35,820 nucleotides of DNA from an uncultured Bacteroidota bacterium. GTDB taxonomy: Bacteria; Bacteroidota; Rhodothermia; Rhodothermales; UBA10348. The translations under genes were made by a program, and so were the position numbers. Shown here one piece after another: positions 19,558 through 25,940 of the stretch (position 1 is its first letter; each line of letters opens with the position of its first letter). The stretch covers positions 1 to 35,820 of the forward strand of contig CALFHN010000129.1 in assembly GCA_937876355.1 (NCBI GenBank), written 5' to 3'. A model generated the notes under the pieces. That model saw only the letters and a program-made list of their open reading frames with translations. It was not told where the DNA came from and did no database searches.

Positions 19558-19596
19558 TTTATCACACATTTATCACACTATCAGTAGGGTGATAAA
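19558..19596. promoter_or_regulatory. Candidate operator upstream of the dipeptidase-glp operon
   Basis: Two copies of TTTATCACAC (19558-19567 and 19569-19578) lie 11 bp apart, about one helical turn. A third, inverted copy GTGATAAA (19589-19596) forms an 8-bp inverted repeat with the second. The cluster lies 62-100 bp upstream of the first start codon of the operon, a fitting place for a regulator. A looser pair, TGCGCCTAATCC (19532) and GGCGCATAATCC (19603), flanks it. No regulator gene is present in the window. Confidence 0.4.
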
Positions 19597-19620
19597 CATA
19601 AAGGCGCATAATCCAATATA

Positions 19621-19936
19621 CTACATCATTATTGTCATTCCACCGCCGCCTCCGCCACCCATACGGGGGTTCACGACATTATTGAAGATTGAACCGAATC
19701 GATATGTAAATCCGAAATTCAGGTTATAAGAGTATCCCGTTGGAAGCTGAACAGGCGGACAGGGCAAATGCAAAAACGCCGGCTCTATAGGAATCGGTCA
19801 AACTTCGGTCAAAGTTGGTGAGCAGATGATTTGCGTCTGCAGAAATCGACAAACTGCCCCATTTCTGCGTTAAACTTAGACTCACATCCAAGGAGTGCTT
19901 CAATATGGTTTCATCTCCGGCATCAAACTCGCTGCT
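19621..19936 (-). pseudogene. 3' remnant of an outer-membrane beta-barrel protein gene
   Basis: On the minus strand, reading up to a TAG at 19621-19623, the frame gives LPTGYSYNLNFGFTYRFGSI, then FNNVVNPRM, a run of seven Gly and MTIMM. This is the C-terminus typical of large outer-membrane barrel proteins in this lineage. Further upstream another frame reads SEFDAGDETILKHSLDVSLS, LTQKWGSLSISADANHLL and TNFDRSLTDSYRAGVFAFA, with alternating beta-strand pattern. The two frames meet near 19750-19765, so at least one frameshift separates them. A TGA (19937-19939) closes the reading further upstream. Start, signal peptide and the bulk of the barrel are missing. Confidence 0.7.
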
Positions 19937-19939
19937 TCA

Positions 19940-20071
19940 ATAAGATAAAACTTTTAATGGGGCGCTTCGAGTGTGTGCTTGATACAAAAAGTCAGATATT
20001 CCCTTATTGTAAATGTGCTCACTTTTGTTGAACCTGCACCATCCACATAACGGCGGTTGCGTCACAATACT
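19940..20071. other. Intergenic stretch upstream of the Xaa-Pro aminopeptidase
   Basis: Together with the remnant before it, this forms a gap of over 500 bp between intact genes. The minus strand stays open in short patches without recognisable similarity and could be more of the decayed barrel gene. The promoter of the plus-strand aminopeptidase must lie here, but I see no convincing element. Confidence 0.4.
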
Positions 20072-21559
20072 ATGTTTAGAAAATCATTTATTATTTTTGC
20101 GCTAGGCCTCGTCTTTTGGACACCAGGAGTACCTCCTGTTGTTGCTCAGGATGCGCCTTTGTTTACCCAAGATTTTCCGCCAGAGGAGTTTGCAGCTAGG
20201 CGTGAAAAGGTCTACGATGCCATGGGATCTGGAGCTGTGGCGGTGATTCAGGGAGAGGCAACGACTAGGGGTTATGTTCGTTTTCGTCAATCAAACGAAT
20301 TTTATTATCTGTCTGGCATTGAAGTACCGCACGCCTACCTCGTGTTAAACGGAAGCTCCCGACAGGCAACGCTTTACTTGGAGCATAGAAAGGAGGGACG
20401 TGAAAGAAGCGAAGGCAAAATGCTTTCGGTTGAAGATGACGCACTCGTTCGCAGTCTTTCAGGCGTTGATCGGGTTGCGGCCGTTGAAGACCTAAATGCA
20501 GATTTAGGAGGCATGCTTAGGCGCAATTCAAGCAGCGTCATTTATACACTTTTTCAGCCTGCAGAAGGTTTTGCAGAGAGTCGCGATCTCGGGATTCGGC
20601 GCGTTACGGACCGTTTGTCGGATCCTTGGGACGGAAGGCCCTCTCGAGAAGCTCACTTTATTGGGTTGTTGAAAGATCGTTTTCCGGGTTTCGAGATTAA
20701 CGACCTGAACCCGATTATAGATGAATTGAGGCTCATTAAGAGTCCTCTAGAAATGGAAATCATTCGAAAAGCAACCAATTTGGCCAGTTTAGCCATTATG
20801 GAGGCTATGCGTTCAGTAGAGCCCGGAGTCATAGAGCATGAGGTAGATGCACTGGCTAAGTTTATTTATTACCGGCACGGGGCGCAGGGCGACGCCTACT
20901 ATTCCCTGGTGGCCAGCGGTCCCAACGCGCCATTTCCACACTACCATCAAGGCGCCAGAACCATGCAGGACGGCGAACTGCTTCTTATGGATTACGCCCC
21001 TGACGTGGGGTATTACATGTCCGATATTACCCGGATGATGCCCGTGAGTGGGCAATTTTCAACCGAACAGCGCGAATTATACGGTTTTTATGTCAGGGCT
21101 TACCGGTCGATTTTAGATCGCATACGTCCCGGTGTGACGGCCAATCAGATCAAAAAAGAGGCCGCTGCTGCCATGCGAATGACCTTAGATGGTTGGCGAT
21201 TTACGAAACCGAATCATAAAGAGGCCGCCATTCGTTTTGTCGAATCCTACGAAGCAGGGGCACAGCGGCCCGGAAGTGGCAGGTTGGGTCACGGAGTGGG
21301 GATGGCAACGCACGACGTAGGAACTTTTGACGGACCGCTGCGCGAGGGCATGGTTTTTACCATTGAACCAGCCCTCCGAGTTCCGGAAGAAAATCTTTAC
21401 ATCCGAATGGAGGACTTAATTATCATCCATAAAGATCACGCTGAAATTGTATCAGATTTTTTGCCAATGGAGATTGAAGACATTGAAGCATTGATGATTG
21501 AAATGGGAATTTTACAACGTTATCCTGAACTTGTAGAACATAATGGTGTGATGAAATAA
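20072..21559 (+). CDS. Secreted Xaa-Pro aminopeptidase (M24B, aminopeptidase P)
   Basis: I chose the ATG at 20072 rather than the upstream in-frame TTG at 20057, because it gives a clean signal peptide (MFRKSFIIFALGLVFW... VVAQ). The 495-residue protein has the aminopeptidase P N-terminal domain (about 35-200, with FRQSNEFYYLSGIEVPHAYL) and the M24 pita-bread domain. The five metal ligands are present: Asp307, Asp318 (DYAPDVGYYMSDITR), His407 (LGHGVGMATHD), Glu432 (TIEPAL) and Glu447 (RMEDL). It removes N-terminal residues before proline. Being exported, it likely works in the periplasm on imported peptides. The stop codon is repeated in frame twice downstream, and a strong terminator follows. 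Confidence 0.94.
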   Translation: MFRKSFIIFALGLVFWTPGVPPVVAQDAPLFTQDFPPEEFAARREKVYDAMGSGAVAVIQGEATTRGYVRFRQSNEFYYLSGIEVPHAYLVLNGSSRQATLYLEHRKEGRERSEGKMLSVEDDALVRSLSGVDRVAAVEDLNADLGGMLRRNSSSVIYTLFQPAEGFAESRDLGIRRVTDRLSDPWDGRPSREAHFIGLLKDRFPGFEINDLNPIIDELRLIKSPLEMEIIRKATNLASLAIMEAMRSVEPGVIEHEVDALAKFIYYRHGAQGDAYYSLVASGPNAPFPHYHQGARTMQDGELLLMDYAPDVGYYMSDITRMMPVSGQFSTEQRELYGFYVRAYRSILDRIRPGVTANQIKKEAAAAMRMTLDGWRFTKPNHKEAAIRFVESYEAGAQRPGSGRLGHGVGMATHDVGTFDGPLREGMVFTIEPALRVPEENLYIRMEDLIIIHKDHAEIVSDFLPMEIEDIEALMIEMGILQRYPELVEHNGVMK

Positions 21560-21592
21560 GCTGTGGTGAAATAAAGAGTGTTGAAATAAAAG
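21548..21592 (+). repeat. Three 15-bp tandem units spanning the aminopeptidase stop codon
   Basis: GTGATGAAATAAGCT, GTGGTGAAATAAAGA and GTGTTGAAATAAAAG follow each other with a period of exactly 15 bp. The first carries the last codons and the TAA (21557-21559). Because the period is a multiple of three, the next two units place further TAA codons in frame at 21572-21574 and 21587-21589. Confidence 0.8.
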
Positions 21593-21621
21593 AAGGGCCG
21601 GCCTCTTCGAGGCCGGCCCTT
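21593..21621. terminator. Bidirectional terminator between convergent genes
   Basis: A 13-bp perfect inverted repeat (AAGGGCCGGCCTC, loop TTC, GAGGCCGGCCCTT) lies between the aminopeptidase and the convergent gene at 21659. It has a T run on the plus side and an A-rich left flank that gives T on the minus side, so it can serve both. Confidence 0.85.
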
Positions 21622-21658
21622 TTACATACAAGAAGCCAAATCGCAACTGCGAAGATGG

Positions 21659-22360
21659 TTACTTCATCAACATAAAGCCGGTAACGGTGGCTTCAACGTT
21701 ATGACCAAACCGTAGGCCAAAAGCGCCGTTGGTTGACTTTAGTTTGCCTGCGCCCACTACATCTGCTGTAGGATAGGTGCCGACTACCGTTCCGTTAATT
21801 GAGCAGCTAACCGCGTCAGGGGTCACTGAAATTAAAATGTCCTGGGAAACTGAGGCGCCGTCTTCCGATGCCACGTTTATTGCATCGTTAGCCGTCGTAG
21901 AATTGCCGCTTAATTTAAACGACTCAGGACTAAATCCACGGACAATAAATTTGCCGCTTCCGTACGCCATGCAGTACAAAAGAGACTGATTTTCGGTGCC
22001 CATATCATTTCCACCAATAAAAAGTCCGTATGGGTGAGAATGGCTACTCAGGTTTTTGAATTCAGGTTCGGTGAACGAAGCCATGACGGAATAACTACCG
22101 TCTGCTTTTTGATCGGTCTGCCAATACGAAACAGACGGGCCAGTAACGGCACGGAAAACGCCTTCCGTTTGCATAAACCGGGATCCTTCTATTTTTCCGC
22201 CTTTGGCTGCTTCGGCCACGTCTACTACGCCAGACCAGCCTTTCACAAACACTCCGCCATCTTTAACGGCGTTGGATTCGTCTTGGGCAAAAGAGGATGT
22301 GGGGGCAACTAATAGTGCGACCGCAAGCAAAAGCACGGCCCTGACTGAAATACGATTCAT
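21659..22360 (-). CDS. Secreted LamG/3-keto-disaccharide-hydrolase-like protein, function unknown
   Basis: A 233-residue protein with an N-terminal signal peptide ending SSFAQ. The mature part alternates strands typical of a concanavalin-like jelly roll: WQTDQKADGSYSVMASFTEP, HPYGLFIGGNDM, LLYCMAYGSGKFIVRGF, ILISVTPDAVSCSINGTVVG and a final GAFGLRFGHNVEATVTGF. The last block resembles the end of many LamG-like and DUF1080-like domains, which bind or act on sugars. I cannot identify catalytic residues and would not assign an activity. It stands alone, convergent with the aminopeptidase across a shared terminator. Decayed DNA lies upstream. Confidence 0.75.
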   Translation of the reverse strand: MNRISVRAVLLLAVALLVAPTSSFAQDESNAVKDGGVFVKGWSGVVDVAEAAKGGKIEGSRFMQTEGVFRAVTGPSVSYWQTDQKADGSYSVMASFTEPEFKNLSSHSHPYGLFIGGNDMGTENQSLLYCMAYGSGKFIVRGFSPESFKLSGNSTTANDAINVASEDGASVSQDILISVTPDAVSCSINGTVVGTYPTADVVGAGKLKSTNGAFGLRFGHNVEATVTGFMLMK

Positions 22361-22504
22361 TCGTGTAACTCGGATAATGGGTTTTTGGGGAGTGCGGTGT
22401 TACTCAAAACGAGATACTCGGATCCAAGAAAGGGTAAGGTCAATCGAAATGCCCTTTTTTAGGCGTAAAAGTCGATCTGCAGCAGCTAGAAGAACATTAG
22501 CTGG
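22361..22504. other. Intergenic stretch with no recognisable gene
   Basis: Upstream of the LamG-like gene. No coding pattern or clear promoter motif was seen on either strand. Confidence 0.4.
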
Positions 22505-22724
22505 CTAGTTTGAAGTGCTTAGTGGCGAAAAACCAATTCCATCTGGCCACACACCAGTTTCAAATCGACCAACTATTTCAAGGGTAGCCAGATCGATGGC
22601 CGCGACTTGATTGAGACCTTGGAGGGAAACGTAAGCAAAGCGGCTATCAGGAGTGATTACGATTCCTTCCGGCGTCGAGCAAGGTGACCGTGTTATCGTT
22701 CATATTAGCAACAATCACAGTACC
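22505..22724 (-). pseudogene. Remnant of a YVTN/YncE-type beta-propeller protein gene
   Basis: From 22724 the minus strand reads GTVIVANMNDNTVTLLDA, a typical YVTN propeller blade. In a different frame, from 22675 to a TAG at 22505-22507, it continues TPEGIVITPDSRFAYVSLQG then LNQVAAIDLATLEIVGRFE and GVWPDGIGFSPLSTSN, which is the last blade and end of such a protein. The two frames meet at about 22671-22675. A normal blade needs about a dozen residues between LLDA and TPEG, so a small deletion has removed them and shifted the frame. Nothing recognisable remains of the earlier blades or signal peptide. Confidence 0.7.
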
Positions 22725-22971
22725 TGATTCTTGCCCGAAGCTACGGTCGCTTTGGGTATTGGATTCATTCCATTCGAGTCTACTCATGGGCCGTTCAAGA
22801 AAATAAAGGGGCAACAAACACTAAAATTTCTCGAACTTCAATCCAATACGTCTACAAAAATAAAATATAATGCGATAAGTAGTGTTCAAACTAAGCCTCT
22901 GGGATTTATCCGCTTTGTGCCTAACACTTCCGTCCAACGGTCAAGCTTCGTTGAGACAGATGACCGTTTCG
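22725..22971. other. Intergenic stretch, AT-rich, no gene seen
   Basis: Between the propeller remnant and the serine hydrolase stop. It may hold more of the decayed propeller gene but shows no readable similarity. Confidence 0.4.
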
Positions 22972-24534
22972 CTACCGAACAGGTTTTAGGTCTAGGTCCT
23001 CAAAATCATAGGAAAAATCAACCAAAGGGGAGGCTGCGGCCATTAGAACTCTTGAAATTTTTCCATCCGGACCGATTGAAAAACTGACGTAGGCATCGGC
23101 TCGAAGCTCCCTATCGTCCCAGCGAACCACAAACGTGTCGTATTGCCAATGTTCGAGATTTCCGACTAGTGACGCCGTGTGCGAAAACTCCATTCTTAAT
23201 TCGCCATTTTGGACATGAACCAAGACATCTCCGTACCACGGGTCTCGGTAGGTCCCCGCGTATTCGTTGATGGATAAAGACGGTTTTGAATCGGTTTTCC
23301 GAGCGCCGGCAGCAGCAGCTTCGATGAGTGCCGCCTCTGCAGCCTGTTCCTCCGAAGCCCTTGTATAGGCTTTCAGCCAGTCGGTATCAGAGGCATTCAA
23401 ATACCCATCGAGAATAAAATTGACGATGGCGTTAAAGGCGTAACCCGATTCTTGATTGGTAAACACGGCCACTCCCAGTTTCAGGTCTGGAATCATTGCA
23501 ATTCTAGATACAAAACCAGGCAGCCCGCCGGTATGAGTTATCATTTTATGAGCGCGGTAGTCTTGCACATTGAAGCCCAATCCGTAGCCATAAAAATTAG
23601 TTCTGGTCGCTTTCAGGTATGCCGGCGGTTCGGAGATCGGTTTTGGCGTAACGATGCTCCAAAGTTCTTGGGTGGTTTTTGGGGTGAACAGAAATTCATT
23701 TTGGGCCACTCTTCCCGAATCCAACTGCACCACTAACCATTTGGCGATATCCACTGCATTGGCGTTGATTCCACCCGCGGGATTGGTATTGTCAGATGCG
23801 AAAGGGCTGATTTGGCGAACTGTCCCCTGCACGGCTGCATGAGGGGCCGCCGAATTACTTCCATGAGCGGCAGCAGAGTGCAGAACGTTGCTCTCGGACA
23901 TGCCAATTCGATCTAAAATGCGGGTTTGGACGAACTCTTCCCATGTTTTACCAGAAATGGATTCAATCACTTCTCCGGCCACCGAATAGAGCACGTTGTC
24001 ATAAGCATATGCGCTCCTAAAACTGGTTTCTAGCGGTAAATAACGTAGACGCCGAACAATCTCCTTTCTGTCGTAATCTGATGGGGGCCACCACATTAGG
24101 TCGCCAGCTCCAAGACCAAGACCGCTACGATGCACCAACAAGTCGCGAATCGTGAGTTCTGAGGTTACATACGGATCGGACATGCGAAATGATGGGAGAT
24201 AATCGATTACGGGGTCGTCCCAACCCAGTTTTCCTTCTTCAACCAACATGCCAAGAGCGGATGCGGTAAACGCTTTGGTATTACTGGCGATACCAAAAAG
24301 TGTGTGCCCGTCTGTTTTTTCACCTGTGGAAAGACTCTTAACTCCATATCCTTGGGTAACCACTGCGGCTCCGTCCTTCACGATGGCCAAACTGATTCCT
24401 GGCACCTTAAATTGAGTCATTACCGATTGCACAAACGCATCGATTTCGGTTTGACTGTGCTGTGCGTTTGACACGTTAATGCCGCACAATAGTACGATTA
24501 GGGCACAAGTTGTTTTTTTAATGTCAAGATTCAT
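22972..24534 (-). CDS. Secreted serine hydrolase, class C beta-lactamase / PBP-like, with DUF3471 domain
   Basis: I chose the ATG at 24534 (MNLDIKKTTCALIVLLCGIN, signal peptide ending SNAQ) over the in-frame GTG at 24546. The 520-residue protein has the serine-hydrolase triad: SxxK at 84-87 (SNTK), YxN at 178-180 (YDN) and HTGG in MITHTGGLPG near 345, replacing KTG. The C-terminal ~110 residues (INEYAGTYRDPWYGDV... VRWDDRELRADAYVSF) form the DUF3471 beta-barrel often attached to such enzymes. Family members are esterases, D-amino-acid peptidases or peptidoglycan enzymes rather than true beta-lactamases. The start lies 36 bp after the cytochrome c stop, so the two may be co-transcribed. Confidence 0.92.
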   Translation of the reverse strand: MNLDIKKTTCALIVLLCGINVSNAQHSQTEIDAFVQSVMTQFKVPGISLAIVKDGAAVVTQGYGVKSLSTGEKTDGHTLFGIASNTKAFTASALGMLVEEGKLGWDDPVIDYLPSFRMSDPYVTSELTIRDLLVHRSGLGLGAGDLMWWPPSDYDRKEIVRRLRYLPLETSFRSAYAYDNVLYSVAGEVIESISGKTWEEFVQTRILDRIGMSESNVLHSAAAHGSNSAAPHAAVQGTVRQISPFASDNTNPAGGINANAVDIAKWLVVQLDSGRVAQNEFLFTPKTTQELWSIVTPKPISEPPAYLKATRTNFYGYGLGFNVQDYRAHKMITHTGGLPGFVSRIAMIPDLKLGVAVFTNQESGYAFNAIVNFILDGYLNASDTDWLKAYTRASEEQAAEAALIEAAAAGARKTDSKPSLSINEYAGTYRDPWYGDVLVHVQNGELRMEFSHTASLVGNLEHWQYDTFVVRWDDRELRADAYVSFSIGPDGKISRVLMAAASPLVDFSYDFEDLDLKPVR

Positions 24535-24570
24535 AGTGGGTCTCACGTTCGAAAAAAAGAGGGCTAAAAA

Positions 24571-25446
24571 TTAGTTGATGCTGCCGAGATAGGCCCATGT
24601 AGCAGACACTTGAGCATCACTCATCCGAGTGAATCTAGGCCATGGCATCATGTTGGGATCTAGGATGCGCCCATCTGGGGTCGAACCCGTTCGTAGAGCA
24701 CGGAAAAAGTCTGCTTCTGACCAGCTGGAAAGATTTCCGGTCTTAGATAGGTCTGGGCCAGGCGGCGGACCTTCGTATTCGGGTCCTTTCAGAGCGGCAC
24801 CATGGCATTCGCCACAAGCAGCTAGGTTGGTGAGGTATTTTCCAAATTCAATTGGCGAGTCCGTTGGAGCACTTTCAGCGTGCGCCATTGCGGGATCTAC
24901 CACCAACGATGGTGGCGTGTAGAGTCCGGCTCCTATAAAAATTTTGGCGATAAGGCCGGGCTTGGTCTTCGGGAGTTCATTATCCACAGGCGGTAGCTGT
25001 TTGACGTAAGACAGGAGCGCAGAAAAATCTTCCTTGCTGTATTGGCTGAAAAACTCAGCAGGCATACCAATGAGAACGCGTCCATCCCCTTCAATTCCGT
25101 GTCGAATCGCTTTTTCCCAGTCGGCATCTGAAAACGAACCTCCGACCCCACCTTTTCCAGAAGTTAGGTTGGACGCAACAAATAGGCCAAAGGCACTTTC
25201 TTCTCCAACGATCGAACCTTTCAGACCTTGCCCGTGGCACCCGGTGCAACGGCTAACAGCGGAAGCGAGTTGTTCACCTTTTGCAACCATAACGGAATCA
25301 GGGGCAGGGGCGGTAAAATCGTGGGCCACGGCTGGAGATGCAGCAATCTTTTTCGAACCCAAAAAGAATATAATTACGACCGTTATTACTAGAACTCCGA
25401 TAATGCTGGCTAGCACAATTCCGAGTGTTCGAAACAGCTTTTTCAT
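24571..25446 (-). CDS. Membrane-anchored diheme cytochrome c
   Basis: A 291-residue protein with an N-terminal membrane anchor (about 8-30) and two class I cytochrome c domains. Heme attachment motifs are CTGCH at 67-71 and CGECH at 211-215. Candidate axial Met ligands lie in LIGMPAEFF and PNMMPWPRF. The layout resembles the cytochrome subunits of periplasmic alcohol or sugar dehydrogenases, but no dehydrogenase gene lies next to it, so its electron donor is unknown. Its ATG overlaps the stop of a 44-codon upstream ORF by 4 bp, and a serine hydrolase follows 36 bp downstream. Confidence 0.93.
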   Translation of the reverse strand: MKKLFRTLGIVLASIIGVLVITVVIIFFLGSKKIAASPAVAHDFTAPAPDSVMVAKGEQLASAVSRCTGCHGQGLKGSIVGEESAFGLFVASNLTSGKGGVGGSFSDADWEKAIRHGIEGDGRVLIGMPAEFFSQYSKEDFSALLSYVKQLPPVDNELPKTKPGLIAKIFIGAGLYTPPSLVVDPAMAHAESAPTDSPIEFGKYLTNLAACGECHGAALKGPEYEGPPPGPDLSKTGNLSSWSEADFFRALRTGSTPDGRILDPNMMPWPRFTRMSDAQVSATWAYLGSIN

Positions 25447-25577
25447 AATTTTTCGAGTTGGTGAATTGCTTCTGTTATGGTTTCCATCCTCTTCTCCAGA
25501 ATGGATTGGGCGTCGAAGAGGCCCTTGTTGTAGAATTGGGTACCCATTTTTTCAGAAGTGAATTCGACAATGGCCAT
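25443..25577 (-). CDS. Small ORF (44 aa) translationally coupled to cytochrome c
   Basis: Reads MAIVEFTSEKMGTQFYNKGL and ends ETITEAIHQLEKL; the second half is an amphipathic, charged helix (ILEKRMETITEAIHQLEKL). The stop TGA overlaps the cytochrome ATG as ATGA, the usual sign of coupled translation. There is no strong ribosome binding site and no signal peptide or membrane segment. I do not recognise the sequence. It could be a real small protein or the end of an otherwise lost gene. Confidence 0.4.
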   Translation of the reverse strand: MAIVEFTSEKMGTQFYNKGLFDAQSILEKRMETITEAIHQLEKL

Positions 25578-25940
25578 TATGGATCAACGGAAATGGTTTC
25601 AAAGGAAGATCAGACCATTTAGGTCTTGAAACTACGTCTCTGGTCAGCCGAAAATAGGAAAAAAAGGGTATCTTCGCTTTCATCATTGAACAACTACCGT
25701 TATGTCTGATTTTGAAAAACTGGGATCGTTTTATCGGGGGAAAGTAGTCGACGCTAAAAACCAGTCCACGACGGAGGGCAGACATATCGATCTCTAAGCT
25801 TACGGTTGCCTGGACCCCGTGGCAGGACACCGTGGCAGGTGGACTCAAACGGAATCGCAGATCCACTATATTGAGCGTTAGGTTTGCAGGTCAGAATTCG
25901 ACCTGACTTTGTGCCATTTTTTGCCCATCAGAGAATCAAA
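25578..25940. other. Intergenic stretch between divergent genes, with a short remnant and repeats
   Basis: This divergent spacer must hold promoters for the cytochrome unit (minus) and the lipoprotein at 25941 (plus). It contains a short plus-strand ORF (25702-25797), a 13-bp period direct repeat of CCGTGGCAGG (25817-25826 and 25830-25839), and a short inverted repeat CAGGTC...GACCTG just upstream of the lipoprotein. No sure promoter was found. Confidence 0.4.
25702..25797 (+). pseudogene. Possible 5' remnant of a HerA-like ATPase gene (31 codons)
   Basis: Reads MSDFEKLGSFYRGKVVDAKN, continues QSTTEGRHIDL and stops. The opening resembles from memory the start of HerA/DUF87-type ATPases that begin with an EKLGxFYLGxxYD motif and then enter the ATPase domain. 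Nothing of the ATPase follows. The match is short and made without a search. Confidence 0.25.

Noticed and set aside
19558-19596. CRISPR-like repeat
   Set aside because: Only three 8-10 bp elements, no regular spacers and no cas genes; an operator is more likely.
25552-25866. 104-codon minus-strand ORF in the divergent spacer
   Set aside because: No similarity, no signal peptide, and it overlaps the better-supported small ORF in another frame.
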